Translations under genes and position numbers: made by a program
Notes under the pieces: model-generated
What the model was told of the DNA's origin: nothing
The model's database searches: none
Seen by the model: only the letters and a program-made list of their open reading frames with translations
Shown here: positions 12,953 to 24,200 of the stretch, piece after piece
How positions within the stretch are numbered: the first letter of the stretch is position 1
Layout of the letters: each line of letters opens with the position of its first letter
Source: Nothopassalora personata
Taxonomy: Eukaryota; Ascomycota; Dothideomycetes; Mycosphaerellales; Mycosphaerellaceae
DNA length: 64,000 bases
NCBI GenBank assembly: GCA_033816765.1
Contig: CM066290.1
Location: forward strand, 2,108,001-2,172,000
Direction: 5' to 3'

Positions 12953-13199
12953 CGGATCACGTGATAGCGTAGCATGTTTCTACCGAATGCTTACCTAGGT
13001 AGTTACTAGCACTGGTTTTCGGTCACATATAGGGTTATCGGACCTTTAGTATAACCTTAATAGTACTGCTCTTACCACTTATAAGACCGGTCTCGGCGCT
13101 ACTGCCTTATAATAGTTATAGGGACATACGTTAAGAGGCATACTTAAGCGTAGCTCTCTACCTACTACTTCCCCTCTTTTCTTTAAACACTAGCACATC

Positions 13200-16100
13200 C
13201 TTACTAATAACTAACTACTAACACATCTATCTACCACCACTATACACATTAGACGGTTCTTTAGCCTCTCTCTCCTTACGACCTTAACCTTCTTTAAAGC
13301 CCCTACCCCGATACTAAGCTTTTAAAGCTTACTAACACTCTAGAGTAGCACTACGAGATAGCTAGCTCTTACGATCTTACTAATAGCGAATCCTAGTTAT
13401 TATAGCTTTAGCTAGTCTATTGTCACGCCCGGCTAGCTCGAGCATAGCGCTTACTAGTACTGTTACTAGGCTTACCCGCCTACCTTAGACCTTGTTCGAG
13501 TCCCTTCGCCTACCGGATAACGTTAAGCATGTCCTTACTAACACGAACACGCCGAAGTCCGCCGCTAATGTTATGTTCCGAGAGCTTAGTCCTTAGAAGC
13601 GGGTTAAGGTGTTAAAGGACTTCTATAAGGGCTTCGAGAAGGTATTCGAAGACTACTCCGTCTAGGTTAACCTATTTTTCGAGGAAGTTAAGGGCGGCAT
13701 AGGTAAGAGTTATTAGGATAAATTCCTTGGTAATAAGAAGCTCGATGTCTTGTTTCCTATCGTCGGTAAGATTCGTAAGACCGGTTTAGAGATTCGTAAC
13801 CGAGAGAAGACTCTTCGAGCTACGCTTACTCGCTACTAGCTATAGTAGATAGATAATAAGATTCTTAATCGACGCGTTATCTCCGAGCTTTATAGTACTA
13901 ACAGCGGGCGCCGCTAGCTTATAGCCTTTATTAATAAGTACCTAGACTATAGTAGGGCTGTTAGTAGAATTTAGAGAGCATTAATCTAGCGTATAAGGAT
14001 CGGCCGTAAGGGCATAGATCGTAAGCGAATTCTAGAACCTAGTAATCTTACCCGGTGCGATAGGGAGGCTAAAGCACGTAGCATTAATCCGCAATCGGCT
14101 AAGAGTAGGGAGATTATTAGAAGACACCGCCTAGCCGTCTATAAGGATAGCCTTCTATACTTTATAGAGGGTACTATTACTAAGAAGTCCGCGTCCCTAG
14201 AGGACAGTATAGATTAACCTAGACCATCTAGCTAGCAATAGCTACGTTAGCTACTACCGGGTAGTAAAGGTAAAGGACGTGTATAGAGTACTACGCTAAC
14301 TCTACTACTAGCTTCTACCTAGCCTACAGTCCTATCGAGAGGCGGTCGTAAGTCGAGTCGACTTAAGTAGCTCCGTATAGGCGAGAGCATAGGTAAGGGT
14401 ATAACTACGCCTACTCGATCCTCGCCTAACCGAACGCTAGATGGCGCACCTATACGCGAGGGCAGTCCGCTAGGTATACCGGTTAGCACCCTACGATCTA
14501 CTCCGGCCCTAACTAAGAATAGTAATCCGATACTTACTATGTTACCTTCGGCTATAATTAGGGATGTATTAGTCTTTAAAGATTAGATCCTATAAGAAGA
14601 CGAGGCCCTCCGGATTAAGCGCGCTAACTATACCTATAATAAGCGGTACTGTAGCATTAAGTTTAGAAACTCGATTAATGTAGATAGCATTAACTAGCTA
14701 CCTAAGCACCGGATGGCGGGCCTTAAGATGCTCGAATATGCTATCTCGGACGTTCTTAAGAGGGATAGTAAGGTTAGCGCTATAATGTACGATTAGTATG
14801 TTCGAGATTTCTACTATAAGGCCCTCTACTTCGTTACGAATCCCGGTATTACCGCTAATACCCTATATAAGCGCGCGCTTAAGGTCTAAGACTAGCTCTT
14901 TAAAGGTAAGAGTTTTTTAGCTATTAAGGTAAAGAATAGGTCGTGGTTTCGCCCTAATAAGCGTAGTTAAAAGACTATTAACCCGCTTAGCTACCTCCGC
15001 GTTCGAGGTAAAGTCGGTACTACGAGTAGCATCGTTACGTATACTAACTATAACTAGATCCTCGACAAATTTAGCATCGATGAAGCTAACTAAGCCGATC
15101 TTAATAGCACCGGTACCTACATTAATGGTAACATACTATACTAGTACAATGACGCTAAACTGGCGCCGCGGGTTAAAACAGTTAGAGAGATAATAAGTCG
15201 AGAATTCGACGTGTACCGATAGCACCTACGAGAATTGAATAAGGTTAGTAACGGCGGCGTCTACTAGAACATGTAGTATTCTCTAAGCTAATAGATTATA
15301 CGACAAGACCCCGGGCTATAGCTCTTACAAGTAGCGCTACACCCTTAACACTATACTCGGTTTATCTCCTTCCCTAGGCCTACGATTTTTAGCTTTAATA
15401 GGGCTTATTAGGGGGGTGACGCGAACACTATAGTGCAGCATACTAGGGTCGACTTAAACCTCGAAATTGAAAACTACTAGACTAGTAACCGGCTTAATAT
15501 ACTGTACTCTCTTAACTTAGAGGGCACCAGTAGGCCGGAGTTTTTATACGGTTTTCATAAGAAAGGGAATGCTAGAGAGTTTATCTAGTAGTGCTAGACT
15601 AACGACTATATAGAAGACGGCCGATTTAAGCGTTTCTTCTCGGTTAGGGTCTAGAATTACCTAAGTAAGAACAGCATTAGCTAGTTTAGAGAGGACCTGA
15701 GCGCTAGGCAAATGCGGGTAACTACTATAGGCGTTCTAATAAGGTAGGCCGCACATAAGAGGACGCTACGTTAGATTAACCCTTACTTTATCGAGATCCG
15801 CGACGATAACTATCTTAAACTCTAGAGAAGCTAGAGTATATACTAGGTAATAGACCTCTATCGTAACTTTAAGACGCTAAGTAAGAGCGCTATAGGGTTT
15901 AAGTATCGACGCCTAGTACCCGGCTATCCTTTTCCTACGGCCGTACACCTTAGTAGCATTAGCCCTCTATCCGATGCCCTAGCGGGTTTAAAGTCTTAGA
16001 ACAACAACGAAGTCATCCTTAATGCTAGAAGGTGGCTTAATGCTACGGTCCGCCTAGACTCGGAGCTCTTTAATAAGAAGATGCATAATTAGCGCGTCCG

Positions 16101-16600
16101 AGCTATAAAATTGATAGACAAGTAGCTTAGCTTAGTTACTACTCTCGAGTAGATGTGCTTTATAAGCGAAGGGCGTAATAAGAGCTTCTTCCGCAACTAC
16201 TATAGGAACTTCACTAGCTAGCTACTTAGGGACGCGTCTAGTGAGACTAGTATTAGCTACGACAACGAGTAGGTCTAGATAAAGGAGTTATGTAAGAATA
16301 AGTGGAACTAAGTAGTTAGTGCGGGTTTATAGGCTCCTAGTTTCTAGTTGATTTCCGGCTATAGCTATAGCCTATAGGATTCTAGTTCTAATTCTAGTTC
16401 TAATTCTAGTTCTAATGCTTCGGGTATAGGTGCTTCTAGTCCTTAGATCTTACTTATTTCTTATAGTTACTTATCTTTCTTAACTTACCTTCTAGCTACG
16501 CGGTAGACTCGTCTTTAGATTTATTAGGTTACTAGTACTAACGCTCACTTGTCTCATGAGTAGCGTTTACGTTATTCGACTATCTAGCCCGCTCGATTGA
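13200..16600 (+). pseudogene. Long accessory ORF downstream of pol in element D, unknown family
   Basis: A single reading frame stays in register from about 13200 to at least 16450 (checked at 13573, 14521, 14761, 15961 and 16381), interrupted only by TAG/TAA codons at positions where Gln or Trp would fit. That implies an ancestral protein of roughly 950-1100 residues. The N-terminal third is helical and basic; the middle has blocks such as DFYYKALYFVTNPGITANTL and VDLYRNFKTLSKSAIGFKYR; near 16380 there is a repeated Ser-Asn tract. I recognise no catalytic motif and no convincing membrane segment. Its C-terminal part is also present in the 58.9-60.3 kb copy, so it belongs to the family rather than being a chance insertion. 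An env-like position does not make it an envelope; function is unknown. Confidence 0.65.
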
Positions 16601-16903
16601 TGCTAATATAGCTGTCCATTCCCTCGCTAGTTTCGTAGCATACGTTAGTGTAGTGCGACGGATACGAGTCGCGGTTATTAACGTCATTATTACGGTCTCT
16701 ATTAGAAGGATCCTTTCGATCTTCACAAACTGTCGCTAGTAGGCCCTAGGACTGCCTAACATCTTATATGTTAAGCTAAATAGTAGGGTAAGCTACTATG
16801 CTACTATAAGACTACCTTAGCTTATAGCGACTAACTACGCTACCTGTAGTACCCGGGCTCACTGCTTTAGAACCTAAGGACAGGTTCGTAATAGGGGAGG
16901 ATA

Positions 16904-17298
16904 TATTAACGACTAATTAGTTAAGTTAACCTTAGGTTTAGTTATGTCGACCTTAGGTTTAGAGGGGGGGGTCCCTTAGGTCTAACTTGCCCTAATTTCA
17001 TTTAGGTTTAATTAGACATTTAGGTGAGCTAGCGGGACCTAGTATAGCTGTTTAGATATATACTACGCAGTTAAGCATTGTAAGCATAGTATTAAGGCAA
17101 CAATTCAATTTATACCTCTCGAGTAGAGGGCATAGGGGTTTAGGTCCGCTAATCCTCTTATTTTATCTAGCTACTGCGCTACTCGTTACGTAACCTAATT
17201 TCACGGTCCCGGGACCGGTAAATACCTCTACTTACATAAGCGCCGCTCCACACCACTACAACTCGGACAGGCCTACATAGGGTAGTTAGTAGACATTA
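16904..17298 (+). repeat. 3' LTR of element D
   Basis: 395 bp, same length and nearly the same sequence as the 5' LTR. It is preceded by the purine tract AATAGGGGAGGA and followed by GTAG, the target duplication. Confidence 0.9.
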
Positions 17299-17302
17299 GT
17301 AG

Positions 17303-17754
17303 GTAATGAGAAAAAGAAAGAAAAGAAAAAAGAGAACGAGAACCTAAAGATATGTTCTAGGCTCCTATTGTTCACATGTAACAATAGCCATTGTTACTTA
17401 GTAGACAATAGTAAACCTTACACTTACCTAGGTAATAATACTTTGTCTCGGCGTCGGCGGGGCTAGATAATAAGGAAGAGAAGCTCGGGCACTTCCTATT
17501 GCGAGCCTAATAAAACCACCTAGGACAATAGGCTCTAGGGCGGAGCTATAACTAGGGGCGGCGGAGGAGGAAGGGGGGGGTAGTATAAGGGGCGGGCCCC
17601 TGTTTCTTAGCATAGGCTACGCCTGTGCGTTCGGATTACTTTCCGACACCTTTTCTTCGGACAGCGTGTAACTTCCCCTTTCTTCTATATCGAACTTATT
17701 ATAAACTTTATAGAACTTTAGTATATACGTCGTTCACCCGTAACACTTAGTTAT
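17303..17754. other. Flank of element D, no gene seen
   Basis: Starts with a purine-rich run, then a less mutated block with a C-rich/G-rich patch near 17560-17600. No frame matches a known protein. It is probably the interrupted remainder of an older repeat. Confidence 0.4.
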
Positions 17755-20105
17755 ACTAATAGGATTAACTAACGCACCCGCATCCTATTAGGACCTTATT
17801 AACGAGACACTTAGAGACCTACTCGATATATATGTTATCGCTTATATAGACGACATATTAGTCTATACGAAAGGATCCCTTTAGAATTACATAAAACAAG
17901 TCTAGGACGTATTTAAGCGACTTACGCGTTTAGGATTTAAAATAGCACCCGAGAAATGCGAATTCTATAAGAAAGAAGTTAAATTCTTAGGCTTTATTAT
18001 TAGTACTATAGGGATAACGATCGACCCTACGAAAACATAGTTAATTAAAGAATAGCTAGAACTAAAAACAGTTAAGGACGTACAATTATTCCTTAGACTA
18101 GTAAACTATAACCGGAAATTTATTAAGGACTACGTAAAGACAGTAGCACTAATAACAATGCTTACGAGAAAAGACGTTACCTAGAAATAGGGAAAGGAAC
18201 AGATTAAAGCGTTTAAGAAACTTAAGGAATAATGCGCTTTAGCCCCTACGCTTCGACTATTTAATAGTAGTAAGGAAGTCTATATCGAGACCGATACGTC
18301 TAATATAGCAATAGGCGCGTGTCTAACATAGACATACGATAGGTAGAGACACCTAGTAGCCTATTATTCCCGGAAAATAACTATAGCGGAATAGAACTAC
18401 GACATCTATAATAAAGAGCTTCTAGCTATTATTGCCGCTATATAACATTAGAGAGTATATGTCGAGGGCCTACCGAAGTTAACGATTCTTTCGGACTATA
18501 AGAATCTTACGTACTTTACGACGACGAAAGAACTTACCCGAAGGCAAGCCCGCTAGTCGGAGCTACTAGGGCAATATAAGTTCGAAATTAAATATACTCT
18601 AGGAAGAGAGAACGGCCGCGCCGACGCGCTAAGTCGAAGAAGCGACTATATAGAAGGAAAGGAACTAGTATAACATAAAATATTAAAGATAAACCCCGAC
18701 GGAAGTCTTAGTGCAAACACGAGAGAATTTAATAACATTATACGGATACTAGGCGACAAGGACGAACAATTCCCTATATCGTAAGGAAAGTACTAAGTAC
18801 CTAAGGATCGAGAAGAAGAATACATACGATAACATTACAACGGACTAACTTATACACACCCTAGAACTTTAAAGACAATAGACCTAATATAACGTAGCTT
18901 CTTATTCCTATAGATAAGACTTAAGGTGTTACGCTACATTAAACAATACGTACACTACTAACGAAACAAGGCGGCAAGATATACGAAATACGGTCACCTA
19001 CAGTTTAGAACACTACTAACAAAACCATAGGACGAAGTTATAATAGACTTTATTACGAAACTCCTACTATTAAGAGACTAAGTTACGAAACAACTATACG
19101 ACATAATACCAGTTATAGTTAATAGACTTATAAAATACGTACACTTCGTTCCTACATTAGAAACATATAATGTAGAGTAGCTCGGATACCTCGTACTAGA
19201 TAGACTTATCCGATACTACGGATTCCCTTAAGCGTTCATAACGGATAGAGATAAACTATTTACATTAAACTACTAGAAGACGCTTATAGAAACGATCGGA
19301 ATTAAATATAAGCTATTAATAGCATATTATCCGGAGATAGACGGACAAACCGAAAGGATAAACTAAACGCTAGAACAATACCTACGACACTACATTAACT
19401 ATACATAAGATAACTAGGTTTCATTACTACTACTAGCGCAGATTGCACTAAATAACCATAAATTAGAGACAACTTTAACGACACTATTTTATGCAAACTT
19501 AAGGAAAGATCCTAACCTATTTAGAACACCTAGATCCTATCTATAAGCCGAAAGAGCGATCGTAACGACGGACACTCTTAAGGAAGTATATAAAGAAGTA
19601 CGTAAGGCGATCGAAGATACATAATATAAACTATCTTAGTAACGGCAAGACACGAGAAAAAAGCACCTCTACTAAAAGAGGGGGATAAGGTCTATCTCCT
19701 TATAAAAAACTTAAGAATAAGAAGATAGACTAAGAAACTAGATTACGTTAAGGTCGGACTATTTTTTATCGACAAAGTTATAGGACTAGTTAATTACCGC
19801 CTACGACTACTACTAGACGTAAAAATCCACCTAGTCTTCTACATCTCTAAGTTAGAACCCGTAGACGTCGAAACACCCTACTAGGAAAGCTTCTATTTTG
19901 AGCTAGAAGTAGAAAACGAATTTAAAGTTAAAAGAATCCTAGATAAGAAAGGTTAGCGATACCTTGTTAAGTAGAAAGGATACGACGAATTAGAGAATAA
20001 CTAGGAACTAAAACAAAACCTACAAAACTATTAGTAAAAGATCCGACAATACTAAAAATAGGTCCGCCGATTTAACTAACGACAATCGATCTCTCGGCCG
20101 ACGAG

Positions 20106-20179
20106 CGACTAGGGTAGGAATCGAACCTACGACCTTTAGAGTATAGATAGCTTACGCTCTACTACTAAGCTACCTAGCC
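20106..20179 (-). tRNA. tRNA-like sequence, probably a RIP-damaged pseudogene
   Basis: Read on the minus strand it has a 7-bp acceptor stem (GGCTAGG with CCTAGTC, one G-U pair), a D arm (GCTT...GAGC), an intact T arm (GTAGG-TTCGATT-CCTAC) and a discriminator G, so A-box and B-box are both present. The anticodon arm does not fold: the 19 bases between D arm and variable loop give no 5-bp stem with U33, so no anticodon can be assigned. Differences from a canonical tRNA (TTAG for TCAG, AGTAGT for AGTGGT, CTAGG for CCAGG) are all of the (C/T)CA to (C/T)TA or TGR to TAR type. No counterpart is seen at the equivalent place in element B copy 2. Confidence 0.5.
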
Positions 20180-20234
20180 GATTAATAAGAATAGGGACAT
20201 AACTTATAAATAAATACCCTAATAAGTCTCTACC

Positions 20235-20820
20235 CCTAGGGACTCACCCTAAGGCTCCGCTCTAGAAAGCGCCGCCTAGTCGTTTACGGGTATCTCTAGG
20301 ATATCCAAGAAAGAAACTAGCGAAGGCGATACCTCTACCCCCGACGCCCGCTTAAGAGACGCTAGCTCCTCGCGCGCCTCTTCCTCCTCGAGCTCCTCTA
20401 ACTCCTTAGCGACGGCATCGTCGGTACGACGCTTGGCTAATCGTAGCTATTTCCGAAGACGGATCTTACGTATCTTTAGCCGCACCTCCTCCTCTTTAAT
20501 TCTCTTAAGCTCTAGCTTAAGATTATCGCGCGAATCGCGAAGACGTTCCTACTCCGGACGAGAAAGACGCACATCGTAATTCTTATAGCCTTTTCGAATA
20601 TAGGCCAAACACTTTCTAGACCGAGAACCTACGATACACTTTACTACTACGCCCGAGGATCGAGACTTCTAACAATTCGTGTATAGAGCTATTTTAATAC
20701 TAGAAATTTTAGTATCCTAAGTAAGTCGTTAACGGCGTTTATAGGAGGAAGAAGATATAGTTAACTATTACTATAAGAAATAATAACGGCTTAAGAAGCT
20801 TCGGGACGAAGCTAGGCTAA
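20235..20820 (-). pseudogene. Antisense accessory ORF of element B, copy 1
   Basis: On the strand opposite to pol, between the chromodomain end and the 3' LTR, a frame of about 170 codons is readable with few stops. The N-terminal part has a Cys-containing segment (VVKCIVGSRSRKCLACIRKG), followed by a Lys/Glu-rich stretch that looks like a coiled coil (NLKLELKRIKEEEVRLKIRK, then ELEELEEEEAREELA) and an acidic/hydrophobic end. Element B copy 2 has a diverged ORF of the same layout in the same place. I do not recognise the family; a nucleic-acid-binding or Gag-like role would be a guess. Confidence 0.55.
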
Positions 20821-20831
20821 GAAGGGGATAG

Positions 20832-21235
20832 TGTTACGGAATAATTCCTATAGATCCTAGAATTATAACGATAAGACGAATACGTAACTTATCCTACCTA
20901 AGCGCTTAGACTTAGGGCGATTAGACTACTTATGCTTAGACTAATTAGACTGCTTATGCTTAGACTAATTAGACTAATTACCGAGATCTACAAATCTCCT
21001 TTGTGTTTAGGAACGCTAAGAACCCCTTATAGTTTCGACGCGTTTAACTTACTATTTAATATTACTGTTTAGAATACACTACTACCTAACCTCTACCTTA
21101 CTACTACTTAGTCTTTATAAGACAAGATAGCTACTGTTTTATTACTCTCCCTCGACTTCTTATTAGCCCGAGAATAAACCCAATTAAGCTTATCTTCTTA
21201 ACTTGTAATATTATTAGGTTATACTAAACCTAACA
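20832..21235 (+). repeat. 3' LTR of element B, copy 1
   Basis: 404 bp from TGTTACGG to CCTAACA, so the TG...CA ends survive. Preceded by the purine tract AAGAAGGGGATAG. The other copy is 28682-29108; the last 150 bp of the two are nearly identical. Confidence 0.85.
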
Positions 21236-24200
21236 TCTAATCGGCTACTACGATTTCCTAACGCTTCGTAAGCGTAGCGCGCATCTCTCGTATACGGTTA
21301 ACTAAGTCTACCGCTACTAGTACCTCCCCTTCCCGGATCTCGCCTCGAGATCCTATAGGTGTTAGGGTAATCTTAGGTCTCTAACTATACGCTATCTTAA
21401 ATAGGCTTATACGTAGCGTAGGGTAGACGCTGTTATTATATACGAATTTAGTAATAGCTAGCTACTTAGCCTACTCTATCTAGTTCTCGCTATAGTAATA
21501 ACGAAGGTACTATTCTAAGGTTTAGTTTACTCTCTTAGTCTAGCCGTTAGTCTAAGGGTAGAAAGCTATAGATAGCTTACGCTTTACCTACGCCTCGAAG
21601 TAGAAGTTACTCTAGAACTTGCTCGTAAACACTAACCCGCGGTTACTTACTATACCCGCTAGTATACTATAATGCCGTATAACTTCGTCTCGTAAGATCC
21701 TCGTAAGCTCCGCCGCTATATATATCTTAGTCGTAGGAATGTATAAGTTCATTTTAGAGTAGCGGTCGACGATTACTAGGATCGCATTATACACGTATTC
21801 TCCTCGCTTACTTAGCGGTAGGTTCGTAATAAAATCTATAGTAATTTCCTACTATAGACCGTCTAGCCTAGGTAGTAGCTATAGCTCGCCGCAGGGTCGA
21901 TAGCGCCTCGCCTTCTAGGTCTAATAAGCCCTACAGTTTCTAATATACTCCCTTACTTCCTTACTAAGTAATTCCTACTAGTAATAACGTCGTAGTAGCT
22001 CTTTAGTCTTTAACTTACTAAAGTGCCCTACTAGTAGGTCGTTATAATGTATATAGAGTAGCTATGCTCTTACTATATAGTCTTCGGGTACTATAATCGT
22101 GTTCCCGCGATAGACTAACCCGTCTTTTATATACTAGTCCTTAGCGTCCCCTTCGCTAGGCGCCTACGATAAGTATACGACGCACCTATCGTCTCTCCCC
22201 TATACGATTTTTATTAGTAGTATAAGTAGTTTACCTAGGCCGCCCTATATTATTAGAGCGTACACTCTTACTAGTAGCGATCGGGTCCCCTACGGCTCGT
22301 AGGCTCCTACTGCTATTATCGTTACCTTATCCTATATCTTCTCGTAGGTAGCGGTTACGAGCCTTACTATAGGCTCGTCCTCTCTTAATAGGGATTCCTT
22401 CTAGAAAGATAGCTTACTTTATAGCGTGGGAAGCAAGTTCGACGTCTACTACGCTACGCGTACGTAGTTACTACGTCGCGATAGCGTATCGGCTAGGTTA
22501 CTCTTCCCCAACCTATACTCTACTACGAAGTCGAAAGATTATAGAAACGTCGCCTATCGAGCTTACCTCCTATTTAGCTACTTTACTATTATAAAACCCT
22601 ATAGGTTCGTATAGTCGACTAGTACCTAAACCGTATACGATGCGCCTTCGAGGTACGGTCGCTAATACTTAAATGCCTCTACTACTACTAGTAGCTCTTA
22701 GTTATAGGTCTTATAATTGTACTCGGTAGGTATTATCTTACGAGAATAGAAGGCAATTAGATGCTACTTAGTCCTAAACAACTAAGAGATAATACCTACA
22801 ATCGTAAAACCTAAGGTATCTGTTTTAACCCTCGTACGTAACGAAGGATCGAAGTGCCTTAGGATAGGTACTCCGAGGAACCTAGCTTTTAGCCGTTAGA
22901 ACGCTTACTCCTTATAAGCGGACTATATAAGAGGCCCTTACTTCTTACTATTCTTACATCCCTTTAGTAGGTCTATTAATAGCTTCGTAATCCTCGAGTA
23001 CCCTTCGATAAAGCGCCTATAGAAGTTATAGAATCCTAGGAAGGATTAAACCTTATAAAAACTCGTAGGCGTAGGCTATTCCTTAATTATAGCTACCCTA
23101 CTCCTATCTATCGATACGCCTACGACACTTACGATAAATCCTAGGAACTCGGCATTCTCCTAGAAGAAGCTACACTTCTTTAGGTTCGTAAATAGGGCGA
23201 ACTTTCGTAGCCTCTCTAGTACCGCGCGTACGGCTCGTACGTACTCCTTACGCGTTATGCTATAGATAAGGATGTTATCTAGGTAGACTACGTAGATATT
23301 ATCTACTAACCTAGTAAGGGCCTTATTAATATACCCCTAAAAGGTAGCTAGTACGTTAGTTAACCTAAAAGGCATAACTAAGTACTCGTAGTAACCGTAT
23401 CGCGTGCGAAACGTAGTCTTCTACTCGTCTCCTCGCTTAATAGGAATACGGTAGTAGGCATCCTATAGGTCGATTATAGTAAAGAGCCTAGCGCCCTATA
23501 GGCTATCTAAGGTCTTACTAATTAGGGGTAGTAGGTACCGGTTCTTTACTATAATCTTATTTAGGCCTCTATAATCTATATAGAGCCTAAGAGTACTATT
23601 CTTCTTTAGCACGAATAGGATAGGCGCACCCGCCTCGCTTACGGATCGCCTAATCTACCCCTTCTCTATTACTTACGTAAGGTACTCCTTTAAGGCCTCT
23701 AGCTTAGTTAAGGACTAGTAGTATAGCGGCTTAAAAGGGGGTTTCTTTCCTTTAACGAGATTAATCGTATACTTAACCCCGTCGGGCATCTTACGCTTCG
23801 CCTACTTATTAGGTACGTATATATCTCGGAAGTCTATAAATTCTTTAGGCTACGAGGGGCCCTCTCCTTTAGGTACTACTATAGTAATAACCCGAACACT
23901 TATTATATAGACCTACTTTAAGCTCTCGAGATCCTTAAGGAACTCGCGTGCGTTACGCTACTAAATCGTAGGCGTCTCTATACCGTAGTACTACTAGTTA
24001 TCCTTATCGGCCTCTACTATCTAATTACGATACCGCTAGGGTCTACCTAAAATAACTAACGGCCTACCTATAGGCGCTACATAGTAGATAGCGTCGCTTA
24101 CGCGCTCTACTCCCGCGTTATTAGCGAGTCGTAGCCGAACCGTAAAGGCGCCGTAGTAATACCCTAGGTTATGCGTATACGACTCTAACTTCGGTAGCCT

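Larger units (their letters stand above)
5375..17298 (+). mobile_element. Complete 11.9-kb Gypsy-type LTR retrotransposon (element D), RIP-inactivated
   Basis: Two directly repeated 395-bp LTRs (5375-5769 and 16904-17298) bound the element and a 4-bp GTAG lies immediately outside each end (5371-5374, 17299-17302), as expected for a target-site duplication. A purine tract (AATAGGGGAGGA) precedes the right LTR. Inside, left to right: a leader with short tandem repeats, Gag with a zinc-knuckle-like segment, retropepsin, reverse transcriptase, RNase H, integrase, and then a further long reading frame of about 1000 codons. That order (RT-RH before IN) is Gypsy. The LTR starts TATTAAC, which fits TGTTAAC after mutation. 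All reading frames carry many TAG/TAA stops, so it cannot be autonomous. A truncated relative sits at 58524-60309 on the minus strand. Confidence 0.9.
17755..21235 (+). mobile_element. Gypsy/chromovirus element B, copy 1, 5'-truncated
   Basis: Begins inside the reverse transcriptase (LTNAPASY block near 17770) and runs through YIDD (17843-17854, intact), RNase H (TDTSNIAIGACL near 18290), an HHCC-type integrase N-terminus, the integrase core (DEVIIDFITKLL near 19025, FITDRDKLFT near 19230, PEIDGQTERIN near 19330) and a chromodomain-like end near 19940-20030 (YLVKWKGY with Trp lost). All interrupted by TAG/TAA. An antisense ORF and a TGTTACGG...CCTAACA LTR follow. The same family appears again at 26939-29108. 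Confidence 0.8.

Noticed and set aside
13200..16600. Accessory ORF of element D as an envelope gene
   Set aside because: Only its position suggests it; no signal peptide, cleavage site or membrane segment could be seen.
17428..17613. 61-codon minus-strand frame with a Pro/Ser-rich product
   Set aside because: Low-complexity translation of a G-rich patch; no start context, no family resemblance.
17755..20080. Loss of CA/TG as deamination of methylated CpG
   Set aside because: CpG is common in these elements, so CpG deamination is not the main process.
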